Of a DNA stretch of 64,000 nucleotides, positions 34,693 to 43,357 are shown piece by piece. Where the stretch lies: positions 14,297-78,296 of the forward strand of contig CAYWJR010000002.1 of the NCBI GenBank assembly GCA_964458615.1, in the 5' to 3' direction. The first letter of the stretch is position 1. Every line of letters begins with the position of its first letter. Both the position numbers and the translations under genes were made by a program. Below the pieces are notes generated by a model. The model did no database searches, was not told the DNA's origin, and saw only the letters and a list, made by a program, of their open reading frames with translations. The DNA is from SHNJ01 sp964458615. GTDB taxonomy: Bacteria > Pseudomonadota > Alphaproteobacteria > SHNJ01.

Positions 34693-36044
34693 GAATATCC
34701 TGTTGCAAAAAATGTTCGGGATTGGACAACGGCATGATGCTGGTCTTGATTAGATCTAGCACATCTCCGGTCAAATTCAAGTTCAGCTTTACTGGCCTGC
34801 CATTGTAAACATCATTATTTTTCGCTTCGATCGTCAGCCGTAAAATCGCCTTATTTTGCGCGTCGTTATCGACGTCGATTGCCAGGTGGCTATATTCCAA
34901 TTTCTGCAATATGGCGCGAACGATTTCAATTTGCGCATTATCGCCTGGAATCAATGATGGATCGACCGATATGGTTCCTGTTTCCCCTGCTTGCAGTCTG
35001 CCTTTGGCGATGCGAATCTGGCCGTTTTTTCCAAATATGATCGGCACAGATCCAGACACCGACCCAGTCGCTGCGATTTTCTGCCCCGCCGCAGCGCCCA
35101 GCAAATCGCCCAACGAAATATTTTGCAATTCCAAATTGGCCTTCATGTCGCGTTTTTCACCAATTGGGACGGATATATCTTTGGCGAATAATTTTCCGCC
35201 CGCAAATGGAAATTGGGCGTATGCAATAATCAATTCCGGCGTTTTTTTGGAATCTATGGGATATTTAATTCGAAACCTGGATTCGTATAATTGATCTTTG
35301 CTGAATATCTTGCCCGTGACGGTTATATTGTCCGCTTGCGCGGCAATCGTTCCTGACGCACCAAGCGGCGGGATGTTGTATGGCGCCTTGGTCAATGCGA
35401 TTTCACGAATGTTCCAATTGCCATTCCATTGATTGTTTGCCGTATCCAACGCCGCATCCAATTTTGCATCCATTACATTCGCGCCATAATTCTGCCAAAC
35501 GAGAGCGATCAGATCAGCCGTGTAAACTAGATTCGGAACATCCGATATTTTTAAATCGGCGTTCAGCGGCATGTGGATATTCCATTCATCCGCCTTGACA
35601 GAAATATTGCTGTCCTTGATGCCGAATGCGCCGAATTTATTAAAATAATCCGCCGTTGTTGGTATCGCAAACTGACTTGGCCGGGATTGATCCGGGATTT
35701 TCAACCCGGATATTTGCCACGCCCCGTCTTTCTGCATGATTTCCAACGACAATCCACGCATATTCAATTGTTCAATGCGCCCGTGCCATAAATCCGTTAT
35801 GGAATATTCTGCCCTAATGTTTTCAAGCGTGATCGCGGGGTCAGATCCAAATGACAATTCGCCAATTTCAATTTCGTGCCAATCGGCGGAAAGAACCGAT
35901 AATGTTACATCGCCCCACCCTTGGTTTGAAATTATACGTTTCAATTGGGTTTCAATCACCGGCTTCCATGGAAAAAAATACCGCCCCAGCCGCAATTGCG
36001 ACGGTTATTAATGCCAATATCGTGAATAATTTGCTATATTTCAT
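34682..36044 (-). CDS. ydbH: YdbH-like AsmA-family protein with apparent frameshift
   Basis: The body of the protein (436 codons from 35995) has the beta-groove pattern of YdbH/AsmA-like lipid-transfer proteins (SDPAITLENIRAEYSITDLW, ITVTGKIFSKDQLYESRF). In that frame the only start is a TTG, with no membrane anchor. Upstream, an ATG at 36044 opens a typical anchor (MKYSKLFTILALITVAIAAG) in another frame, which dies 30 codons later. The two frames join perfectly (AVFF then PWKPVIETQ) if one base is removed from the 7-T run at 35972-35978. I therefore read one 453-aa gene with a single-base insertion, either an assembly error or a true mutation. It is shorter than E. coli YdbH (879 aa). It should span the periplasm with YnbE to carry phospholipid. 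Confidence 0.8.
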
Positions 36045-36115
36045 GCGCGATCAAGGGTATGTGATTCACCACCCATGTACCATAACTTTTCAATATCGAA
36101 CAGACGAACGATGTC

Positions 36116-36931
36116 ATGCCGAACCACGAAGACACAATCACCAGCCTGCAAAACCCGTTAATCAAACAGGTGGCGGCATTAAAATTGAAAAAACACCGCG
36201 ACGAGAGCGGTTTTTTCTTGGCAGAGGGATTGCGCGCCGCCATTTTGGCGGTTAATTCCGGCAACCATACCGCCGAATACTTGATTTTAGATCAATCGCA
36301 ATCGGGCACCGATCCGCAAATTGCGCAGGTAAAAAAAACCGCCCAAACAAAAAAAATACGTACCGTCATTGTCAATCACAATGTAATGAAAAAAATATGC
36401 GGCCGCGACAACCCGCCCGCCGCCGCCGCAATCGCGCGCCAGCATTTTACTGATGCTGGGAAAATGTTGCAAAATATGCAAAAATGCGTTGTGGTGTTAG
36501 ACAATATCCGCGATCCGGGAAATTTGGGAACCGTGATCCGAACTGGCGATGCACTGGCAATTGATGGAATCATTATTCTGAATCCATCTTGCGACCCTTA
36601 TTCCACTGAATGCGTGCGCGGCACGATGGATTCCATTTTTCATATTCCCATCGCCAAATGCACCGGGGACGAATTCATCGATCTGTGCAAAATTCATAAA
36701 CGGCGCATTATCGGCACCGCATTGCAAAACGCCGCCGATTTCCGCGATATTCCATATAAACAGCCATTTTGCCTGTTGATGGGCAGCGAGCAAAACGGGC
36801 TGCCCAAAAATTTAATCGCGGCGTGCGACCATCTGGCTAAATTGCCGATGACTGGCAAGGCGGAATCGCTAAATCTGGCCGTGGCCGCCGGCATCATGAT
36901 GTACGCCGCGTTAGAGCCGTGGAAAAAATAA
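36116..36931 (+). CDS. TrmH/SpoU family RNA 2'-O-methyltransferase
   Basis: 271 aa. N-terminal substrate-binding domain (TSLQNPLIKQVAALKLKKHR, GFFLAEGLRA) and C-terminal SPOUT domain with motif 1 NIRDPGNLGTVIRTGDALA, motif 2 LLMGSEQNGLPKNL and motif 3 LPMTGKAESLNLAVAAGI, where SAM binds in the trefoil knot. The layout is that of RlmB-like rRNA methylases, but the exact target cannot be told from sequence. It is 21 nt before the Uup gene. Confidence 0.92.
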   Translation: MPNHEDTITSLQNPLIKQVAALKLKKHRDESGFFLAEGLRAAILAVNSGNHTAEYLILDQSQSGTDPQIAQVKKTAQTKKIRTVIVNHNVMKKICGRDNPPAAAAIARQHFTDAGKMLQNMQKCVVVLDNIRDPGNLGTVIRTGDALAIDGIIILNPSCDPYSTECVRGTMDSIFHIPIAKCTGDEFIDLCKIHKRRIIGTALQNAADFRDIPYKQPFCLLMGSEQNGLPKNLIAACDHLAKLPMTGKAESLNLAVAAGIMMYAALEPWKK

Positions 36932-36952
36932 CCATGGGCGTAAAATAATATC

Positions 36953-38812
36953 ATGAGTGCGGATTTAATCCTGAGCGTACAAAACGCATCCATCCGGTTC
37001 GGCAAAAACATCTTGTTCGAAGATTTGACGTTTCACATCAACCGGCGCGATAAAATATGTCTGGTCGGTAAAAACGGCACCGGCAAGACCACGTTGATGA
37101 ATATTATCACCAACAGCATCGAATTGGACGGCGGCGAACGTTGGATTTATCAAGGCACCAGCATCGGATACCTGCAACAGGAAATTTTGCCCAAGGCCGG
37201 CCAGACAGTAAAAGAATTTTTGTTCGAACAATTGCCCGCCGATCAACAAACGCCTGAAAATAGTTACAAGGTGGAAATGGTCGCCGATAAACTGCAATTG
37301 GAAATCGGCGCGAAAGTGGAAAAATTATCCGGCGGTCAAATACGCCGCGCCGCGCTGGCGCGCGCGTTGATCGAAGAACCGGACATATTGCTGCTGGACG
37401 AACCGACCAACCATTTGGATTTGGGCGCGATCGAATGGTTGGAACAATATCTTAAAAATTACCGTGGCGCGTTGATATGCGTCAGTCACGATAAGAAATT
37501 TCTGGCCAATGTTTCGGATCGCGTATTCTGGCTGGATCGCGGCAAATTGAAATTCAGCCCGCGCGGATTCGAACATTTCGACGAATGGTCGGAAATGTTG
37601 TTGGAACAAGAAGAACGCGAATTGGCCAATCGGCAAAAGATATTGGATCAAGAAATCGCCAAGGCTAGCCGCGGGGTGCGCGCGCGGCGCAAACGGAATG
37701 TACGGCGTTTGGAATCCATCAAATTGGAACAAGAACGGTTGAAACGCGATAAAAACGCATTGAATCGCATGTTGGCGAAAATAGAATTCGAAGAAATGGA
37801 AATCGAAGGAACATCGAAAAATGTCGCGGAGTTTTTTAACGTGCATAAAAAATTCACCGACTCCGACGGTGAAAAAACCATATTGAACAAATTCAGCCTG
37901 CGCATTCAACGCGGCGACCGTATCGGAATTTTGGGAAAAAACGGATCCGGCAAAACCACTTTCTTGCAATTGCTGACCGGCGAAATTGCGCCCGACATGG
38001 GCAAAGTAAAATTGGCCAAAGACATCGAATTTTCTTACTTTGACCAAAAGCGCCGTGATTTAAATCACCAAGCCACATTATGGGGCACGTTATGCCCCAA
38101 TGGCGGCGACCACATCAATGTAATGGGAAAACCCCGGCATGTTTATGGATATTTAAAAGATTTCTTGTTCGACCCCGCGATGGCGTTGCAATTGGTCGGC
38201 ACGTTGTCGGGCGGGCAAAAAAACCGCCTGATGCTGGCCAAAGTTTTGGCAAACCCGAAAAGTTTCCTGATTCTGGATGAGCCCACAAACGATTTAGACA
38301 TGGACACGTTGGACATGTTGGAAGAAATATTGGCGAATTACCAAGGCACATTGGTGGTTGTCAGCCATGATCGCGATTTTTTGGATCAGACCGTTACCAA
38401 GATATTGGCGTTCGAAGGCAATGGGATCGTCGAAGGATATATCGGCGGATACACCGATTATTTGAACAAACGCGCCGAACAAAACATTAAAACCAAACCT
38501 GTGCCTGCGGACAAATCAAAATCCCCCGCCCCTGCGAAATCAATTGCGCCGCAACCGGCCGCTCGGCAAAAAATGTCGTATAAATTGATTTATGAATTGC
38601 AGCAATTGCCGAAAATTATAGAAAAATTGGAACAAGACATCGTATCGTTGCAAAATCAAATCCAAAATTACGATTCCGCAACCACAAGCCAGCAAGAATT
38701 CGCCGATTTAACCAAACGCCTTGGCGACGCGACCCAGCAATTGGAACAAGCCGAAGAACGTTGGGTTGAATTAGAAGATATGCGCGCGGCAAACGAAGCG
38801 GTTACCAATTAA
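36953..38812 (+). CDS. uup: ABC-F family ATPase Uup
   Basis: 619 aa, two ABC domains: GKNGTGKTT / LSGGQIRRAALARAL / LLLDEPTNHLD and GKNGSGKTT / LSGGQKNRLMLAKVL / LILDEPTNDLDMD. The DEPTNDLD second Walker B and the C-terminal coiled coil after a Pro/Lys linker (about 545-610) are features of Uup, which binds ribosomes and branched DNA and affects precise transposon excision. It is the second ABC-F protein in the window and distinct from that at 22850. The 3' end overlaps the convergent regulator gene by 11 bp. Confidence 0.92.
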   Translation: MSADLILSVQNASIRFGKNILFEDLTFHINRRDKICLVGKNGTGKTTLMNIITNSIELDGGERWIYQGTSIGYLQQEILPKAGQTVKEFLFEQLPADQQTPENSYKVEMVADKLQLEIGAKVEKLSGGQIRRAALARALIEEPDILLLDEPTNHLDLGAIEWLEQYLKNYRGALICVSHDKKFLANVSDRVFWLDRGKLKFSPRGFEHFDEWSEMLLEQEERELANRQKILDQEIAKASRGVRARRKRNVRRLESIKLEQERLKRDKNALNRMLAKIEFEEMEIEGTSKNVAEFFNVHKKFTDSDGEKTILNKFSLRIQRGDRIGILGKNGSGKTTFLQLLTGEIAPDMGKVKLAKDIEFSYFDQKRRDLNHQATLWGTLCPNGGDHINVMGKPRHVYGYLKDFLFDPAMALQLVGTLSGGQKNRLMLAKVLANPKSFLILDEPTNDLDMDTLDMLEEILANYQGTLVVVSHDRDFLDQTVTKILAFEGNGIVEGYIGGYTDYLNKRAEQNIKTKPVPADKSKSPAPAKSIAPQPAARQKMSYKLIYELQQLPKIIEKLEQDIVSLQNQIQNYDSATTSQQEFADLTKRLGDATQQLEQAEERWVELEDMRAANEAVTN

Positions 38813-39761
38813 GATCCGGTTTGATCGCAACGAACGCGGTGACTTGATTGCCTTGTTCGTTGTATCCCAAATTGTCGAAACTGATCAAATTGGCCAATGC
38901 GATGCCGCGGCCATGATGTTCGCCCGCGCGCGATAAACTTAGGCGCAAATGGCTGCGCCAATCGAATCCCGCGCCTTGATCTTTGATGCTGACATAACAT
39001 CCTTTGGCGGTGCGCTGGAAAATCGCTTGTATGTTCTTCGTTTTGTTTTCAGGCAGATTCAACCTGGCTTGAATTTCATATTGCCAGCGGTCTTCTTGCA
39101 ACAATTGTTTTTTCCTTTCGTAACCGATTCCTAAATTCCCGTGTTCGATTGCATTGGTCATCAATTCCGTTATCCCGATCAAAACGCGCTGTGGATTTGG
39201 AAAAAAACTGGCGATTACGCATGCCACATCCTCGGCTTGTTCCAATGTAGACAATGAAAAACTGCATGTTTCGATCATATCGAAACTGGCGCGCTGGCGG
39301 CGCCAGGCTTCGGAAATGTTATTTTGCCGCTGCGCATCTTGCAATACCGTATCGATGACCGTATGCAACAAACCTTGCGCTACCGGCTTGGTCAAATAGT
39401 ATATAATGCCCGCGTCCATCGCCGATTGAACCTGATTCGCATCGATCATCGCGATAATCGGCGTATATCCGCCCACACCGCCTTTGGATGTTTCCTTGAT
39501 CCAGCGCAAGGCCGCATCGTCGGCATACGCCCAATTGATAATGATCGCGTCAAACCCACCTTTCATGCCTGAAATTACTTCATCGGCTTCGGCAATATTC
39601 GCGGCCGTGGTCGCCGAAAAACCAATAGCGCGTACATAATCCGCCACCTGATTCATGGAACTGGCGTCTTGTTCGACAATCAAAACTTTTGCATGCTGCA
39701 CCAGACGCAAAGAAGACATTTCATAATTTTGTTTGCGTATAGAATTGGTTTGATTAGACAT
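38802..39761 (-). CDS. pseudo-receiver/HATPase regulator of the type I secretion operon
   Basis: 319 aa. ATG 39761 is chosen for AGGAGA 5 nt upstream. Residues about 14-130 form a receiver-like domain, but the phospho-acceptor position reads IIINWAY instead of the usual Asp, and only the Lys (YYLTKPV) is kept, so it is probably not phosphorylated. After a linker comes a GHKL ATPase of the RsbW/anti-sigma type with N-box ELMTNAIEHGN and IKDQGAGFDW, and G-rich HHGRGIALANL. No HisKA domain is present. It is last in the secretion operon, 21 nt after the HlyD gene, and may control its expression through a sigma or anti-sigma partner (inference). Confidence 0.8.
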   Translation of the reverse strand: MSNQTNSIRKQNYEMSSLRLVQHAKVLIVEQDASSMNQVADYVRAIGFSATTAANIAEADEVISGMKGGFDAIIINWAYADDAALRWIKETSKGGVGGYTPIIAMIDANQVQSAMDAGIIYYLTKPVAQGLLHTVIDTVLQDAQRQNNISEAWRRQRASFDMIETCSFSLSTLEQAEDVACVIASFFPNPQRVLIGITELMTNAIEHGNLGIGYERKKQLLQEDRWQYEIQARLNLPENKTKNIQAIFQRTAKGCYVSIKDQGAGFDWRSHLRLSLSRAGEHHGRGIALANLISFDNLGYNEQGNQVTAFVAIKPDLNW

Positions 39762-39782
39762 TGAATTCTCCTGTTTCATCGA

Positions 39783-41144
39783 TTACCGCTCGGTAAAAGC
39801 GTTTTTAATCGTCGCCTGGATCGGTTTTAACAAATAGCCGAGGATAGTTTTTTCACCGGTGATAATATCGGCCTCTACCGTCATGCCGGGCAGAATGACA
39901 TTGTGTCCGGGCACGGATCCCATGTGATTTTTGCTTAATAATACGCGGCCACGGTAAAATTTCTGTCCCTGATCGTCGGTGAATGTTGTCGCGGAAACCA
40001 GATCCAATTTCCCATCCAACATGCCATACCGCGCATAATCGAACGAGCTGACCTTGATTTTCACCGGCTGATCTTTGATGACGTGGCCTATATCTTGCGG
40101 CTGAATCTTGACTTCCGCCACCAAATCGTTGTCCAACGGCACGATTTCAAGCAATGTTTGCCCCGGTTGCACGACGCCACCGATTGTATTGATATGCAGG
40201 CCTTTTACCAACCCGTCGACCGGCGCGCGGACTTCCAATCTTGCGACTTTGTCTTGCAATTTTTTGATCAACTGTTCGTTTTGCGCCATTTGCGATTCGA
40301 CTGCATCGATTTGTTGATATGCCTGGTCGCGGTATTTTGCATCAAGCGAAGATAAACGCTCTTGATACTCGCTGATGCCTTTTTGCGCTTGCTGCAATTC
40401 GCTCTTTAAACTTTGCCATTCACCTTGCGACCGGTTCATATTGCGGTTTTGTTCCATCATTTGCGCCTTTGACAGCAACCCTTCGGCCAGCATTTTTTTA
40501 TACATCTGATTTTCTTCGCGCATGATGTCGTTGTTCGCGCCGCTCGCCGCGGCTTGGCTGTGCAACATATTGTAACTGTCGCGTTTTTGTTCCAATTGTT
40601 TTTGCAAAACTTCTTGCTCGCTCGCGCGCGCCTTGATCATACTAAGATATATATCTTGCTGTTTCGCCACCATGGCCGGGGTATCCGCGAACGGGGCGAA
40701 ATTCGGATTGCGTCCTTCGACGAATGCGTGCAACCGTTCGTTTTGCAATTCGAACGCGCGTTGTTTCGCGATAGATTCCGCTAAATCCTGTTCGGCGCCG
40801 TTGCCGTCAAGCCGCAATAAAACTTGGTTCTTTTTTACCAAATTTCGCTCGCTGACCAATATTTCCCTTACGATGCCGCCTTCTAAATGCTGTACTAACT
40901 GACTGAAACCTTTTGGCACGATTTCGCCATATGTGCGCGCGACTTCCCCTACTTTGGCGAATGCCGCCCAAACCGTCAACATTAACAAACAAGCCGCAAT
41001 AGTCGTCGCGGTCCAGCGGATAATCACCGGATTTTGCGCTTCTTCCAATAAAATGGATTGCGACAAGAATTTCAATTGTTTCTGCCGATTGCGGTATTTG
41101 AAATATCCGGCCGGTTTTTCGGTTGGGAATGTTTGTGTGATCAT
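39783..41144 (-). CDS. HlyD-family type I secretion adaptor
   Basis: 453 aa membrane-fusion protein. One transmembrane helix at about 46-66 (WTATTIAACLLMLTVWAAF), then GEIVPKGFSQLVQHLEGGIV, the lipoyl/beta-barrel start, a long coiled-coil hairpin (about 115-290) and the barrel domain with VRAPVDGLVKGLHINTIGGVV and PGMTVEADIITGEKTILGYLL (shown in parts) at the end. It links the inner-membrane ABC exporter to a TolC-type outer-membrane channel, which is not encoded in the window. ATGA overlap with the upstream ABC gene. Confidence 0.94.
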   Translation of the reverse strand: MITQTFPTEKPAGYFKYRNRQKQLKFLSQSILLEEAQNPVIIRWTATTIAACLLMLTVWAAFAKVGEVARTYGEIVPKGFSQLVQHLEGGIVREILVSERNLVKKNQVLLRLDGNGAEQDLAESIAKQRAFELQNERLHAFVEGRNPNFAPFADTPAMVAKQQDIYLSMIKARASEQEVLQKQLEQKRDSYNMLHSQAAASGANNDIMREENQMYKKMLAEGLLSKAQMMEQNRNMNRSQGEWQSLKSELQQAQKGISEYQERLSSLDAKYRDQAYQQIDAVESQMAQNEQLIKKLQDKVARLEVRAPVDGLVKGLHINTIGGVVQPGQTLLEIVPLDNDLVAEVKIQPQDIGHVIKDQPVKIKVSSFDYARYGMLDGKLDLVSATTFTDDQGQKFYRGRVLLSKNHMGSVPGHNVILPGMTVEADIITGEKTILGYLLKPIQATIKNAFTER

Positions 41145-43357
41145 AAATTGTCTCCACTATTTTGCAGTTGCTGTAAAATCGCCGATGGGTTTCCGAACAA
41201 TGGTATTTTCCCCGCGCGCAAGCCCAAAACCGCATCCGATTGGCGGATAAAATCTTCGCGGTGCGTAACCATAATTATGGTTTTTTGACCGCGATAGGCA
41301 TGAATCATCTGATGGATTTTTTTTCCGCTGTGGCCGTTTAACAATGCAGTCGGCAATTCATCCATCAACAATATCGGCGTATCTTGCAACAATGCGCGCG
41401 CCAGATTCAGTTTGTATGCGAAACTGCCGCCCATATGGCCGATCGACTGGCCGGAAATCGGCGTGTCGATCCCAAGCGGCATCGCCGACATTTCAACGCC
41501 TGCATCAACCAAATCCATCACCTGCAGCAAACGGGCGCGTTCGGCCAATGGCGCGACCAGCCGCAAATTATCGGCAATCGTTCCATTGAAAAATTCCGGA
41601 TGCTGGCTGACATAGGCGATATGGCGATGCAACGCGCCAGGTTCAATTTGCCTTATATCGATTCCATCGATCCGGATCGTGCCCGCCTGTGGGCGATACA
41701 TGCCGTTGGCCAATTTCAATACCGTGCTTTTGCCCGATCCGTTCGATCCCGCAACGGCCAATATTTGTCCGGGCGCGATTTTAAAAGACAGCCCCGCGAA
41801 TACCGGATCGCTGCTTTTACTATACCTCAAACCGACATATGAAAATTCAATTTGCCCCTTGATCCTGTGCGCGATTTTTCCTGTGGCATCTTCTTCTTTT
41901 TGCGCTGCCATAGTCATCAATCGGTTGACCTGGCCGATTACGTGACGCAATTGTTCTATGCGCGGCAAAGACGTGCACAAAGTCGATATTGGCGACAAAG
42001 CGCGCCAGGTTAAAATCATCGTTGCAATCAATGCCCCGGTTGTTATTTCACCCGCAACAACCTTGCCGACGCCCAAATACAACGTCGCCAATCCCGCCAA
42101 CACGTAAAAACTATATGCGATAGTTTCCAGAACCGTATTGCGGTGTGCATAATCGAATGCGGCGTATGCCGTTCTTCCCGACAAATCGTGAAACCGGCCA
42201 TGCCATTGGCCGCACAATCCAGTGTATCGCAAGGCTTCGGATTTATCGAATGCTTCCAATGTCGATTGTTGCAATTGCGATCCTGTTTTCGCGGCGTGAT
42301 AAGCGGAAATTTTCAACGAACCGTAGAAATAATATAAAATCGCCAGATAAAATCCGGCCATTACGATGCTGACCAACGCCAAATTGCCCGCAATCGCCCA
42401 AATCGCCAAAACCAGCAACGCGACATACGGCACATCCATTAACGATAAAAACACCGAACCGCCGAAAAAATCGCGGATGGTTTCAAAACTTTTAATCCGC
42501 GCCAATTGCGATGCAACCGACGCGCGTTCAATCAATTGCGACGGCAATTGCAGTAAATGTCGGAATATTTCGTTGCCGACCATGTTGTCGATACGGGACC
42601 CAAGCCAAGTGAATTGCAATGCGCGCATGTGGCGCAACAATGCCTCGCCGACAATCGCGGCCGCCAATCCGACCGCCATCATCGGCAATGTTGCTATGGA
42701 TTGCGATCCTATCACTTTGTCGTAAACAATCATCATTAACAACGGCAACATCAATGTAATGACATTGATCAGAAAACTTGTGAAAACCACTTGTTTTATA
42801 ATCGGTTTCAACCGGCGCAACACGATTCTAAACCAACTTTTTCCGCTGGCTTTTTGATCGGTTGCGATACGTTGCATAACGTCGGATTTAGATTTATGAA
42901 AAACATAAGCAGTGCCACGCAATTTGCGCCACGCGGCGAAATTCAAATCCAATGTTTGGGCGCCATCGAAAACTATATTGCGCCCGTCTTTTTCCTGCCA
43001 AACCAAGAATATCGCCGCATCGTCATTCGGCACGAACAAGACCGGATACAAACGCGGATCCATAAAATCCATTCTGGTTTTAAATTGCCGGACTTCGTAA
43101 CCCAAATTGGCCATGGTGTTTTGAATATCCAGAACCGTAAAATTATCCCGGTGGCGTGGCAAGGCATCGCATATATCGGCCAATTCATGGCGATGCGGCA
43201 AGACACCGATCAATTTTGTAAAAATTTCCGCCTGAATATTTACGGCATTGCCTAAAAAACCCGCTTGATGCAGTACACGGCTGTCAAACTGGGATTTGGC
43301 GAAACCGGCCGATACGACCGTGTCCATAGGTTCTATGGCATTTTCTATTGCGCTCAC
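41141..43357 (-). CDS. type I secretion ABC exporter with C39-like domain and altered signature
   Basis: 738 aa, LapB/HlyB architecture. An N-terminal C39-peptidase-like domain (about 25-155) lacks an evident catalytic Cys, so it should bind substrate without cleavage. Five or six helices follow (about 190-440), then the ATPase domain. Walker A GSNGSGKST and the Walker B region ILLMDELPTALL with catalytic Glu are kept and MVTHRED supplies the H loop, but the ABC signature is changed to GHMGGSFAYK. It starts in a 1-nt overlap with the second ABC gene, suggesting the two form a heterodimer. Exports the adjacent Asp-rich protein (inference). Confidence 0.9.
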   Translation of the reverse strand: MSAIENAIEPMDTVVSAGFAKSQFDSRVLHQAGFLGNAVNIQAEIFTKLIGVLPHRHELADICDALPRHRDNFTVLDIQNTMANLGYEVRQFKTRMDFMDPRLYPVLFVPNDDAAIFLVWQEKDGRNIVFDGAQTLDLNFAAWRKLRGTAYVFHKSKSDVMQRIATDQKASGKSWFRIVLRRLKPIIKQVVFTSFLINVITLMLPLLMMIVYDKVIGSQSIATLPMMAVGLAAAIVGEALLRHMRALQFTWLGSRIDNMVGNEIFRHLLQLPSQLIERASVASQLARIKSFETIRDFFGGSVFLSLMDVPYVALLVLAIWAIAGNLALVSIVMAGFYLAILYYFYGSLKISAYHAAKTGSQLQQSTLEAFDKSEALRYTGLCGQWHGRFHDLSGRTAYAAFDYAHRNTVLETIAYSFYVLAGLATLYLGVGKVVAGEITTGALIATMILTWRALSPISTLCTSLPRIEQLRHVIGQVNRLMTMAAQKEEDATGKIAHRIKGQIEFSYVGLRYSKSSDPVFAGLSFKIAPGQILAVAGSNGSGKSTVLKLANGMYRPQAGTIRIDGIDIRQIEPGALHRHIAYVSQHPEFFNGTIADNLRLVAPLAERARLLQVMDLVDAGVEMSAMPLGIDTPISGQSIGHMGGSFAYKLNLARALLQDTPILLMDELPTALLNGHSGKKIHQMIHAYRGQKTIIMVTHREDFIRQSDAVLGLRAGKIPLFGNPSAILQQLQNSGDNL

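Noticed and set aside
37325..38047. 240-codon minus-strand frame opposite uup
   Set aside because: Phe/Gln-rich translation typical of the complement of ABC genes; no support for a separate gene.
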